This document shows, one piece after another, positions 16,919-24,817 of a stretch of DNA of 64,000 nt (the first letter of the stretch is position 1; each line of letters opens with the position of its first letter). The position numbers were made by a program, and so were the translations under genes. The stretch spans positions 1-64,000 of the forward strand of contig JADJTG010000007.1 of assembly GCA_016711285.1 (NCBI GenBank), read 5' to 3'. The notes below the pieces were generated by a model. It worked only from the letters and a program-made list of their open reading frames with translations, did not search any database and was not told the origin of the DNA. The stretch comes from Sphingobacteriales bacterium. GTDB taxonomy: Bacteria > Bacteroidota > Bacteroidia > Chitinophagales > UBA2359.

Positions 16919-18460
16919 ATGGAACAACACTTACACATTTTACAGAAAAAAGAAGCCGAAGCCCGCTTGGGGGGTGGTGAAAAACGCATCGCTTCGCAAC
17001 ATAAAAAAGGTAAGCTCAGTGCCCGCGAGCGCATTGAACTATTATTGGATAATGGTTCTTTTGAGGAAATTGGAATGTTGGTGACACATCGCAGCAACGA
17101 TTTTGGTTTGGATAAAGAAAAATACCTCGGCGATGGGGTAGTAACTGGTTACGGCACGATCAACGGGCGCACAGTGTATGTATTTTCGCAGGATTTTACG
17201 GTATTCGGCGGCTCACTATCCGAAACCCACGCCGAAAAAATATGTAAAATTATGGATTTGGCGATGCGCAACGGCGCACCCGTCATCGGCTTAAACGACT
17301 CCGGCGGTGCGCGTATTCAGGAAGGGGTGGTGAGCTTGGGCGGCTATGCCGATATTTTTTACCGCAACACTTTGGCTTCAGGCGTTATTCCGCAAATTTC
17401 CCTCGTGATGGGTCCCTGCGCCGGCGGTGCGGTGTATTCTCCCGCCATCACCGATTTTATTATGATGGTCGAGCATACTTCGTATATGTTTGTAACTGGT
17501 CCGAATGTAGTAAAAACCGTGACCCACGAAGACGTAAGTTCTGATGAACTCGGTGGCGCACACGCACACGCCGCCAAATCGGGCGTAACACATTTTGCCT
17601 GTGCCAACGAAGTAGAAGCCTTGCAAACCCTCAAAAGCCTTTTGTCCTATATTCCTCAAAACTGCGAAGAAGAAGCTCCGCGTCTGCCTTATACCGCTTC
17701 TGATGAAAACCGTCCGACATTGCGCAATATTATCCCCGCCAACCCCAATCAGCCCTACGATATGCGCGAAGTGATAGAAGGTATAGTTGATGAGCAATCT
17801 TTTTTGGAAATTCATAAAGAATTTGCTGAAAATATTGTAGTCGGTTTTGCACGCATCGCGGGGCGCAGTGTGGGTATTGTAGGCAATCAGCCTATTCATT
17901 TAGCGGGTGTATTAGATATTAACTCTTCGCGCAAAGGTGCGCGTTTTGTGCGTTTTTGTGATGCTTTTAATATCCCGTTATTGGTGCTGGTGGACGTACC
18001 CGGCTTTTTGCCCGGCACAGATCAGGAGTGGCACGGCATCATCAGCAACGGAGCTAAATTACTCTATGCTTTTTGCGAAGCCACCGTACCAAAAATGACC
18101 GTTATCACGCGCAAAGCCTACGGCGGTGCTTATGACGTGATGAACAGCAAACATATCGGCGCAGACGTAAATTATGCCTGGCCTGCTGCCGAAATTGCCG
18201 TGATGGGCGCAAAGGGTGCAGCCGAGATTATCTTCAAGCGGGAAATAGAAACTGCTGAAAATCCTGAAGAAAAATTGCAAGAAAAAGTAGCAGAATATAC
18301 CGAAAAATTCGCTAATCCCTACGGAGCGGCGGCACGCGGTTTTATTGATGCCGTCATTGACCCTGCCGAAACACGCCAACGACTTATTCGCGCTTTAGAT
18401 ATGCTGCAAACCAAGGCACTTTCTTTACCTCGCAAAAAACACGGAAATATCCCTTTATAA
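16919..18460 (+). CDS. pccB: Acyl-CoA carboxylase, carboxyltransferase (beta) subunit
   Basis: 513 residues, full length. Transfers CO2 from carboxybiotin to an acyl-CoA, most likely propionyl-CoA, giving methylmalonyl-CoA. Crotonase-fold motifs: NDSGGARIQEGVVSLGGYAD, GPCAGGAVYSPA, DINSSRKGARFVRFCDAF, LVDVPGFLPGTDQE, RKAYGGAYDVMNSKH and AWPAAEIAVMGAKGAAEI. The biotin carboxylase and carrier subunit are not in the window. Propionyl-CoA is assigned by family; methylcrotonyl- or acetyl-CoA cannot be excluded. The acyl-CoA mutase at 6315 could act on its product. A haloperoxidase-like lipoprotein gene follows 25 bases on. Confidence 0.9.
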   Translation: MEQHLHILQKKEAEARLGGGEKRIASQHKKGKLSARERIELLLDNGSFEEIGMLVTHRSNDFGLDKEKYLGDGVVTGYGTINGRTVYVFSQDFTVFGGSLSETHAEKICKIMDLAMRNGAPVIGLNDSGGARIQEGVVSLGGYADIFYRNTLASGVIPQISLVMGPCAGGAVYSPAITDFIMMVEHTSYMFVTGPNVVKTVTHEDVSSDELGGAHAHAAKSGVTHFACANEVEALQTLKSLLSYIPQNCEEEAPRLPYTASDENRPTLRNIIPANPNQPYDMREVIEGIVDEQSFLEIHKEFAENIVVGFARIAGRSVGIVGNQPIHLAGVLDINSSRKGARFVRFCDAFNIPLLVLVDVPGFLPGTDQEWHGIISNGAKLLYAFCEATVPKMTVITRKAYGGAYDVMNSKHIGADVNYAWPAAEIAVMGAKGAAEIIFKREIETAENPEEKLQEKVAEYTEKFANPYGAAARGFIDAVIDPAETRQRLIRALDMLQTKALSLPRKKHGNIPL

Positions 18461-18485
18461 AAATAGAAAATCGCAACATTTTTTT

Positions 18486-19847
18486 ATGAAATCTTTTATA
18501 CAACGCATAGCTGTTGTTGTTTCTTTTTTATGTGCACTTTTCATTTTGTCCTGCAAACAGCAGCAGTCAGAAAAAAATACTTTTACCAATGATGCCCGCC
18601 CCCTTCACGAAGCGAGCCGTGTGTTGCTGGAAGCCGTAATGGAAGATGTATTTCCGCCAATAATAGCAGCGCGTGTATATGCTTATCCGCATTTGGCGGC
18701 TTATGAGCTATTGGCGGCTTCTTTTCCGCAAGAATACCAAACTTTGGGCGACCAGCTCAATGGCTTGCAAGGACCGCCGCCACCGCCCGAAAAAAACTAC
18801 GATGCCCGTATTGCTGCCGTCACCGCTTTTTGTGAAACGGCTAAAAAATTAGCTTTTTCGGGCTACCTGATAGAAGAATGGCAACAAAAATTTATAGCAG
18901 CCGAACAACAAAAAGCGGTGAGCGAAGAGGTTTTGAATACCTCTGTTCGCTATGGTAGTGAAGTATCACAGCGCATTTTGGCTTGGGCGGCAAAAGACAA
19001 TTATTTGGAGTCGCGGAGTTTTCCGCGCTATGTGATTTCCAAAACCGCCGGAGCTTGGAAACCCACTGCTCCCGATTATACCGATGCGCTCGAACCCCAT
19101 TGGCACAGCCTGCGTCCGATGGCATTGGCGGCTGCAAGCGATGTGGTAGTAGAAGATGCTTTTCCGTACAGCACCGATAAAAATTCGGATTTTTACAGAC
19201 AATCAATGGAGGTGTATCAATATTCTACACAATTGGATACCACCCACCGCGACATTGCCCGCTATTGGGACGACAATCCGAGTATTTCTACCAACAAAGG
19301 GCATTTGAGCGTTTTTGAACATCGTATTTCACCGGCGGGGCACTGGTTCAACATTGCGGCACAGGTGGCAAAAAATAAAAAAGCAGGCTTATTGGAAAGT
19401 GCAGAGGTATATGCGCGGCTTTCTATCGGCTTATTTGATGCTTTTTTGTCGTGTTGGTACGAAAAATACCGCACCAATGTTGTGCGTCCGCGCACTTATA
19501 TCAACGAACTCATCGACAGCGACTGGAAACCCTACATTCAAACGCCTCCTTTTCCCGAACACCCCAGCGGACACAGTGTGATTTCGGGTACTGCTGCTGC
19601 CACCTTGTCGCGTATGTACGGAAAATCTACCGCTTTCACCGACTCAACCGAAGTGCTGTTTGGTTTTGCGCCGCGCAGTTTTTCTTCCTTTTTTGCTGCT
19701 GCCGACGAAGCCGCTATGAGCCGATTATACGGAGGTATTCATTATCGCCTTGCTATTGAAGCAGGTATCAAACAAGGAGTAGAGTTGGAGAGTATTGTTG
19801 CAAAGAAAATAGTGACAAAAAAAGCGGGTTATGGTGAAATAAAGTAA
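18486..19847 (+). CDS. Vanadium haloperoxidase-like (PAP2 superfamily) lipoprotein
   Basis: 453 residues. The lipoprotein signal ends in ILSCKQQ (Cys about residue 23). The C-terminal half has the vanadate/phosphate pocket of the PAP2 fold: KYRTNVVRPRTYI (K-x6-RP), PEHPSGHSVISG and SRLYGGIHYRLAIEAG. This is the pattern of vanadium-dependent haloperoxidases and bacterial acid phosphatases, which share the site. In Bacteroidota most relatives are uncharacterised lipoproteins; halide oxidation is unproven. It is probably co-transcribed with the carboxylase gene by spacing only. Confidence 0.85.
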   Translation: MKSFIQRIAVVVSFLCALFILSCKQQQSEKNTFTNDARPLHEASRVLLEAVMEDVFPPIIAARVYAYPHLAAYELLAASFPQEYQTLGDQLNGLQGPPPPPEKNYDARIAAVTAFCETAKKLAFSGYLIEEWQQKFIAAEQQKAVSEEVLNTSVRYGSEVSQRILAWAAKDNYLESRSFPRYVISKTAGAWKPTAPDYTDALEPHWHSLRPMALAAASDVVVEDAFPYSTDKNSDFYRQSMEVYQYSTQLDTTHRDIARYWDDNPSISTNKGHLSVFEHRISPAGHWFNIAAQVAKNKKAGLLESAEVYARLSIGLFDAFLSCWYEKYRTNVVRPRTYINELIDSDWKPYIQTPPFPEHPSGHSVISGTAAATLSRMYGKSTAFTDSTEVLFGFAPRSFSSFFAAADEAAMSRLYGGIHYRLAIEAGIKQGVELESIVAKKIVTKKAGYGEIK

Positions 19848-19887
19848 GAGAGGAAATATCTTTATTGACAGTAAATTTTTATTTTTT

Positions 19888-20382
19888 ATGCAAAAAAAGC
19901 CGCATTTATCTTTTTGGCAAATCTGGAATATGAATTTCGGATTTTTAGGTATTCAGTTCGGGTGGGGGCTTCAAATGGCAAATATGAGTCCGATTTACCG
20001 CTATCTGGGCGCAAATCCCGATGAATTGCCGCTTTTGTGGTTGGCAGCTCCGCTCACCGGATTGTTGGTGCAGCCCATTATCGGCTACATGAGCGACCAC
20101 ACTTGGAATGTGCTGGGCAGACGAAAACCTTATTTTTTGGTTGGTGCTATTTTGGCTTCTTTGGGTTTAATACTGATGCCTAATTCTTCCACTCTTTGGA
20201 TGGCGGCGGGCTTGTTGTGGATTTTAGATGCTTCTATCAACATTACGATGGAGCCGTTTCGTGCTTTTGTGGCAGATATGTTGCCCGAAGAGCAGCAGAC
20301 CACCGGCTTTACGATGCAGAGTTTTTTATTGGTTTGGGGCGGTCATTGCTTCGGCGTTGCCCTTGGTTGCTGGCAAAAGTAG
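19888..20382 (+). CDS. MFS sugar transporter (SLC45/GPH-like), N-terminal segment, frameshifted
   Basis: First 145 or so residues of a major facilitator transporter of the sucrose/glucoside type: WNMNFGFLGIQFGWGLQMAN, PLLWLAAPLTGLLVQPIIGY, SDHTWNVLGRRKPYFLVGA (the MFS loop 2-3 motif), NITMEPFRAFVADMLPEEQQ. After the T6 run at 20322-20327 the frame is wrong; the intended continuation FIGLG then GAVIASALPW is split over two other frames and needs one T added, one G added (20336-20339) and one T removed (20363-20364). Three indels in about 45 bases look like sequencing error. The whole gene spans 19888-21208. Confidence 0.8.
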   Translation: MQKKPHLSFWQIWNMNFGFLGIQFGWGLQMANMSPIYRYLGANPDELPLLWLAAPLTGLLVQPIIGYMSDHTWNVLGRRKPYFLVGAILASLGLILMPNSSTLWMAAGLLWILDASINITMEPFRAFVADMLPEEQQTTGFTMQSFLLVWGGHCFGVALGCWQK

Positions 20383-20663
20383 GCATTGCCGACAGTAGCA
20401 GCGATACCATTCCACTCACCGTAAAATACTCCTTTTATCTCGGAGCGATTGCTTTTTTGGGTGCGGTGTTTTACACTATTTTTACCACAAAAGAATACCC
20501 GCCCGCCGATGTGGAGGCTTTTCGCCGCGAACAACAAAACAGCAGTTTGGGCACTTCACTTGCCAAGGGTTTTTCCGAAATTGTGCATAATATTTTTCAC
20601 ATGCCGCCTACGATGAAACAGTTGGCATTGGTGCAGTTTTTACCTGGCCCGGATTGTTTTTGA
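20365..20663 (+). CDS. MFS sugar transporter, middle segment
   Basis: Continuation in the second frame: LLAKVGIADSSSDTIPLTVK, YSFYLGAIAFLGAVFYTIFT (helix 6), a cytoplasmic loop with TKEYPPADVEAF, and MPPTMKQLALVQF. The frame breaks at the T5 run 20637-20641; with one more T it reads FFTWPGLFLMWFYFG, which joins it to the last segment. Confidence 0.75.
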
Positions 20664-21208
20664 TGTGGTTTTATTTCGGCGATGCCGTAGCCACGCATAT
20701 TTTCAAAGCCCCCGACCCGCAATCGCCACTCTACAAAGAAGGGGCAGCTTGGGGCGGATTGATGTTTGCGGTGTATTCGGCAGCTACTTTTTTATTTGCT
20801 TTTGTCTTAGAAAAAATCGCTCAGAACATCGGCAAAAAACGTACACACGCGCTGTGTTTGCTCTGTGGCGCGGTGGGTTTGTTTTCGGTGGGCTTTGTGG
20901 GCAGTGCCAACGGACTGATATTTTCCATGATAGGTGTGGGTATTGCGTGGGCGAGTATTTTATCAATGCCCTATGCAATGTTGGCTCCGGCGTTGCCTAA
21001 AGACAAAACGGGCGTTTTTATGGGAATTTTTAATTTTTTTATTGTTATCCCTGAAATTATTGCCGCACTTGCCTTCGGATTTGTGATGAAAAATATACTA
21101 AACGGCAATTCGCTGTCGGCGGTGATGCTCGGCGGTGCTTTGTTGGTGATAGCCGCCGTATTGACTTTGCTGGTGAAAGAAGTGCATTATTCCGAAGAAA
21201 GGAAATAA
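20654..21208 (+). CDS. MFS sugar transporter, C-terminal segment
   Basis: Last six helices of the transporter (184 residues): FLMWFYFGDAVATHIF, GLMFAVYSAATFLFAFVLEK, KKRTHALCLLCGAVGLFSVG, GVGIAWASILSMPYAMLAPA with a charged loop PKDKTGVFMGIFNFFIVIPE, and a final helix LLVIAAVLTLLV. The PKDKxGxxMGIFN loop is a signature of SLC45-type sugar transporters. Substrate unknown; a disaccharide or monosaccharide proton symporter is likely by family. Confidence 0.8.
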   Translation: MFLMWFYFGDAVATHIFKAPDPQSPLYKEGAAWGGLMFAVYSAATFLFAFVLEKIAQNIGKKRTHALCLLCGAVGLFSVGFVGSANGLIFSMIGVGIAWASILSMPYAMLAPALPKDKTGVFMGIFNFFIVIPEIIAALAFGFVMKNILNGNSLSAVMLGGALLVIAAVLTLLVKEVHYSEERK

Positions 21209-21325
21209 AAAACGCTTTGTTTTTATCAATCATCATATAGAAAAACGTTGCAATTATTGATTAAAAGTAAATTGATAATCAATAGTTGGCGTTAGATTAT
21301 ATTGCATATAGAAAAAAATACAATT

Positions 21326-21763
21326 ATGAAAATAAGAGCAGCTTTGGCATTGATAGAAGACGAAAAAATATTGTTGATGGAATATGTGTATGACGGAAAA
21401 ATAGTGTTGGCATTGCCCGGCGGCGGTGTAGAAAGCAGCGACAGCAGCCTGCGCCGCACCGTACAGCGCGAATGTATGGAGGAGTTGGGCATTTCGGTGG
21501 CGGTGAGTTCTTTGTTGGTTTGCGGCGAAGTTCAACTGCCTCAGAAAGAAGCGGTGCTGCATTGTATTTTTGGCGGAATACGTTTGCAGGGCGCACCTGT
21601 ACTCAATCCCGAACACACTTCGGCGCAGCGCGTGGTGTGGTTGCCTGTGCAAGCGTTGGAGCAGGTGCATCTTTACCCGAATGTAGGTGCACACTTAGCG
21701 AACAGAACAGATATTCCGAATGTTGTTGTGTATTTGGGAAGAATTGAGCAACAGTGGCTATAA
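21326..21763 (+). CDS. NUDIX hydrolase
   Basis: 145 residues. The NUDIX box is recognisable as LPGGGVESSDSSLRRTVQ followed by RECMEELGI, which supplies the REUxEExG metal-binding helix. The upstream Glu of the G-x5-E consensus is replaced or displaced (S/D), so activity on a standard nucleoside diphosphate derivative is uncertain. The ATG at 21326 begins MKIRAALALIEDEKILLMEY, the usual N-terminal strand. Substrate unknown. Confidence 0.85.
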   Translation: MKIRAALALIEDEKILLMEYVYDGKIVLALPGGGVESSDSSLRRTVQRECMEELGISVAVSSLLVCGEVQLPQKEAVLHCIFGGIRLQGAPVLNPEHTSAQRVVWLPVQALEQVHLYPNVGAHLANRTDIPNVVVYLGRIEQQWL

Positions 21764-21883
21764 AAATGGAGTGGGGCGGGGGCAGCGGTTTTCATTCAGT
21801 TGCTCTTATATAATATCCTTTTTTATTGGGCAAAATCAACTTAAAAACAACAATACATTATTTAACCCTCAATTGGTATTTCT

Positions 21884-22513
21884 ATGATTAATTTTGAAAA
21901 AATTTTCAGTAATAATGAAGCGTGGATTGCTGAAAAATTAACCAGAAACCCAGATTATTTTCGCAATTTATCCAAGGGGCAAAAGCCGGAAATTCTTTAC
22001 ATCGGTTGCAGCGACAGCCGCGTAACAGCCGAAGATTTGATGGGGGCAGAACCGGGGGAGGTATTTATTCATCGCAATATCGCCAATATGGTTATTTCTA
22101 TTGACCTCAATGCCATGTCGGTGATAAATTATGCGGTGGATCATCTCAAAGTAAACCATGTTGTAGTATGTGGGCACTATGGTTGTGGCGGCGTAAAAGC
22201 GGCGATGCAGTCGGCTGATTTGGGTATCCTCAACCCTTGGTTGCGCAATATCCGCGATGTATATCGTATTCATCAAGATGAACTCGATGCCATAAAAGAG
22301 GAAGACCAACGCTATAATCGCCTTATAGAACTTAATGTGCAGGAACAATGTATTAATTTAGTAAAAACTGCCGTAATACAAAGAGCCTACAACGAAAGAA
22401 ACTTGCAGGTACACGGCTGGGTATTTGATATTTATAGCGGTAAAATCATTGACTTAAAAATTGATTTTCCTAAACTTTTACAAAAAATAATGGAAATTTA
22501 TAAAATCGTGTAA
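21884..22513 (+). CDS. Beta-class carbonic anhydrase
   Basis: 209 residues. Interconverts CO2 and bicarbonate. Zinc ligands and the catalytic dyad are visible: YIGCSDSRV (Cys and Asp-Arg), EVFIHRNIANMV, and VVCGHYGCGGVKAA (His and Cys). Length and the sequence around LNVQEQCINLVKTAVIQRAY match the plant-type subfamily of beta enzymes common in bacteria. Bicarbonate supply suits the biotin carboxylase pathway encoded upstream, although the genes are not in one operon. Confidence 0.93.
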   Translation: MINFEKIFSNNEAWIAEKLTRNPDYFRNLSKGQKPEILYIGCSDSRVTAEDLMGAEPGEVFIHRNIANMVISIDLNAMSVINYAVDHLKVNHVVVCGHYGCGGVKAAMQSADLGILNPWLRNIRDVYRIHQDELDAIKEEDQRYNRLIELNVQEQCINLVKTAVIQRAYNERNLQVHGWVFDIYSGKIIDLKIDFPKLLQKIMEIYKIV

Positions 22514-22532
22514 TTGTACTTGGCATTTATAT

Positions 22533-22573
22533 AAAAAAGCGGCGAATTCGGATATTGGATTCGCCGCTTTTTT
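22533..22573. terminator. Bidirectional terminator
   Basis: A 14-bp stem AAAAAGCGGCGAAT / ATTCGCCGCTTTTT lies between the carbonic anhydrase gene and the convergent peptidase gene, with A and T tracts on both sides, so it can serve both. Confidence 0.85.
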
Positions 22574-22592
22574 ATTTGCTTATATGGTTATA

Positions 22593-24185
22593 TTATTTTT
22601 TTAGTGTCATTCCTAAATTATAAAATACAAAGCTCATAATATCGGTGTTTTCTTCTATATATTGTTGCGTAGATTTGCCGTAGCCGTGTCCGGCTTTGGT
22701 ATCAATGCGGATAAGTACGGGATTATCACCTTGATGTGCGTGTTGCAGGGCTGCTGCAAATTTGTAGCTGTGTGCGGGTACTACGCGGTCGTCGTGGTCG
22801 GCGGTGGTCACCAAAGTAGCCGGATAGTGTGTTCCTTTTTTGAGATTATGCAAAGGCGAATATTTGAAAATATTGTTGAAATGCTCTTTTTCTGCCACAG
22901 AGCCGTATTCGCCAGCCCAAGCCCAGCCAATGGTAAATTTTTCGTAGCGCAACATATCCATCACGCCCACGGCGGGTAGTGCCACTTTAAAAAGTTCGGG
23001 GCGTTGAGCCATTGTAGCACCCACGAGCAAGCCGCCGTTGCTGCGACCCGAAATGGCAAGGCGTTGTGAATTGGTATATTTTTGGGCGATAAGATATTCG
23101 GCGGCGGCGATATAATCATCAAATACATTTTGTTTGTTGAGCAACATACCGCCTTTGTGCCACGCCTCGCCGTACTCGCTGCCGCCGCGCAAATTGGCAA
23201 CGGCATATACGCCGCCATTTTCCAAAAACACTAATTTTGATACATCAAACTGAGGTTTTACCGAAATATTAAAGCCGCCGTAGGCATACAATAGCACCGG
23301 ATTATTGCCATCTAAAACCACTCCTTTTTTGTGCGTAATGAGCATAGGAATTTTGGTGCCGTCTTTGGAAGGATAAAATACCTGCTTGCTTTCGTACTCA
23401 TCAGGGTTGAATTTTGCCTGCGATTTGCGGTAAATTTCGGAAGTGCCGCTTTTCATATCATACCGAAAAATAGTGGACGGATAGATGTAGGAGGTGAAAG
23501 TATAAAATACTTCATCTTGGTCGTGTTTGGCATTGAGTGCGCCCACTGTGCCGGCTCCGGGCAATTCGACGGTATGAAGGCGCGAACCCTGATAATCATA
23601 TACATACAAGCGGTCGCTTACATTTTCCATGTATTGTGCAATCATTTTACCGCCCGCCATATACACCGCCGCCAAGGGTTTGTCGCTTTCGGCGATGAGG
23701 GTTTTCCAGTTTTTTTCGGCGGGTGCGGCGGCGGCAACGCGCACCACTTTCTGGTTGGGTGCATTGCGGTCGGTGAGGAGCAACAAATCATCACCGTCAT
23801 TGCCCACTACATTCACGTTGCTTTTAAAATCTTCAATAATGGGTGTAAAACCCTGTTTCCACGCATCACTGCGGGCTACATACAACATATTGTATTCGGT
23901 GGCTTCGGATACTGAAATCAGCAAGTAGCGTTCGTCATCGGTGAGGTATGCGCCAAAAGTACGCAAAGGGTGTTTTTGGTCTTCATACACCAGCACATCT
24001 TGCGTCTGCTCCATATCGCCTACTTTATGGTAATAAATTTTGCAAAATTCATTTTTATCGGAGAGTTCTTTTCCGGCTTTCGGCGCGTTGATAGCGGCTG
24101 TAAAAAAAGCCGTTTCCATACCAAGCCATTCCCGAAAATTTAATATCGGTGAGGTGGTCGGGCAAGCGCGTATTGTGCTCGGCAT
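22593..24185 (-). CDS. Prolyl oligopeptidase (S9A), catalytic and main propeller part
   Basis: Main part of a prolyl endopeptidase that cuts short peptides after proline. From about residue 30 of this frame it reads APKAGKELSDKNEFCKIYYH, then the beta-propeller (RTFGAYLTDDERYLLISVS) and the alpha/beta hydrolase domain: LAISGRSNGGLLVGA (catalytic Ser), VTTADHDDRVVPAHS (Asp), DTKAGHGYGKS (His). The first 30 codons are in the wrong frame; an extra base near 24090 separates it from the N-terminal segment. The full protein would be about 710 residues, normal for the family. Confidence 0.9.
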   Translation of the reverse strand: MPSTIRACPTTSPILNFREWLGMETAFFTAAINAPKAGKELSDKNEFCKIYYHKVGDMEQTQDVLVYEDQKHPLRTFGAYLTDDERYLLISVSEATEYNMLYVARSDAWKQGFTPIIEDFKSNVNVVGNDGDDLLLLTDRNAPNQKVVRVAAAAPAEKNWKTLIAESDKPLAAVYMAGGKMIAQYMENVSDRLYVYDYQGSRLHTVELPGAGTVGALNAKHDQDEVFYTFTSYIYPSTIFRYDMKSGTSEIYRKSQAKFNPDEYESKQVFYPSKDGTKIPMLITHKKGVVLDGNNPVLLYAYGGFNISVKPQFDVSKLVFLENGGVYAVANLRGGSEYGEAWHKGGMLLNKQNVFDDYIAAAEYLIAQKYTNSQRLAISGRSNGGLLVGATMAQRPELFKVALPAVGVMDMLRYEKFTIGWAWAGEYGSVAEKEHFNNIFKYSPLHNLKKGTHYPATLVTTADHDDRVVPAHSYKFAAALQHAHQGDNPVLIRIDTKAGHGYGKSTQQYIEENTDIMSFVFYNLGMTLKK

Positions 24186-24726
24186 CTATGATGCGTACTT
24201 CGCGCCAGTCGGAGCCGCCCTGCGAAACAGAAAAAGCAAAATAACGTCCGTCTTTTGAAAAAGACCATTCTGCCATAGAAGTAGTGCCATCTTTGGAAAG
24301 GATATTGGGGTCAAAAAATACTTCTTCCGTACCTGCCAAGCCTTTTTTGCGGTACATAATGCTTTGCGGTTGCAAGCCGTTATTTTTGAAATAATAGTAA
24401 TAAGCACCTGCTTTGTGCGGGGCTGATTCTTTCGGAAAATTCCACACTTCGGTCATACGTTCTTTCATAGCTGCCCGAAAGGGGATTTTATCCAAATACG
24501 AAAAAGTAACTTTATTTTGGGCTTCTACCCAATTTTTGGTTTCGTTGCTGTTTTCGTCTTCAAGCCAACGATAGGGGTCGGTGACAGCAGTGCCGAAGTA
24601 GTCGTCTTTTACGGTTTCATCGCGGCGTGCGGCGGGATAGCGGAGGCTGTCAGTGCTTGGTGTTTGTGCCATAGTTGCCACTTGCAACAACGAAAAATTT
24701 AACAGGGTGCAAAGGAGATATTTCAT
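24055..24726 (-). CDS. Prolyl oligopeptidase (S9A), N-terminal segment
   Basis: Contains the start and the signal peptide (LLCTLLNFSLLQVATMAQ, residues 5-22), so the enzyme is exported, then the S9A N-terminus PAARRDETVKDDYFGTAV, DPYRWLEDENSNETKNWVEA and propeller blades. The frame is correct to FSGMAWYGNGFFYSRY (about 24097); the tail QRAESRKRTLR is shifted. Taken with the preceding entry it makes one gene, 24726 to 22593. Confidence 0.85.
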   Translation of the reverse strand: MKYLLCTLLNFSLLQVATMAQTPSTDSLRYPAARRDETVKDDYFGTAVTDPYRWLEDENSNETKNWVEAQNKVTFSYLDKIPFRAAMKERMTEVWNFPKESAPHKAGAYYYYFKNNGLQPQSIMYRKKGLAGTEEVFFDPNILSKDGTTSMAEWSFSKDGRYFAFSVSQGGSDWREVRIIDAEHNTRLPDHLTDIKFSGMAWYGNGFFYSRYQRAESRKRTLR

Positions 24727-24817
24727 ACGATTTTATATGATAATAAATATAAATATTTTTTTGTCCGTAAAAAAATAAATGATGTGTAAATGTGTAGAAA
24801 GCTATTGCTTTCTTTTA

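Noticed and set aside
18486..19847. Confirmed haloperoxidase activity
   Set aside because: The active-site pattern is shared with acid phosphatases of the same fold; sequence alone does not tell them apart.
19888..21208. MFS transporter as a true pseudogene
   Set aside because: Its four indels are mostly homopolymer length changes and the amino-acid sequence is otherwise well conserved, so sequencing error is the better explanation.
21326..21763. MutT (8-oxo-dGTPase) assignment for the NUDIX protein
   Set aside because: The NUDIX box departs from the consensus at the first Glu, so no specific substrate can be supported.
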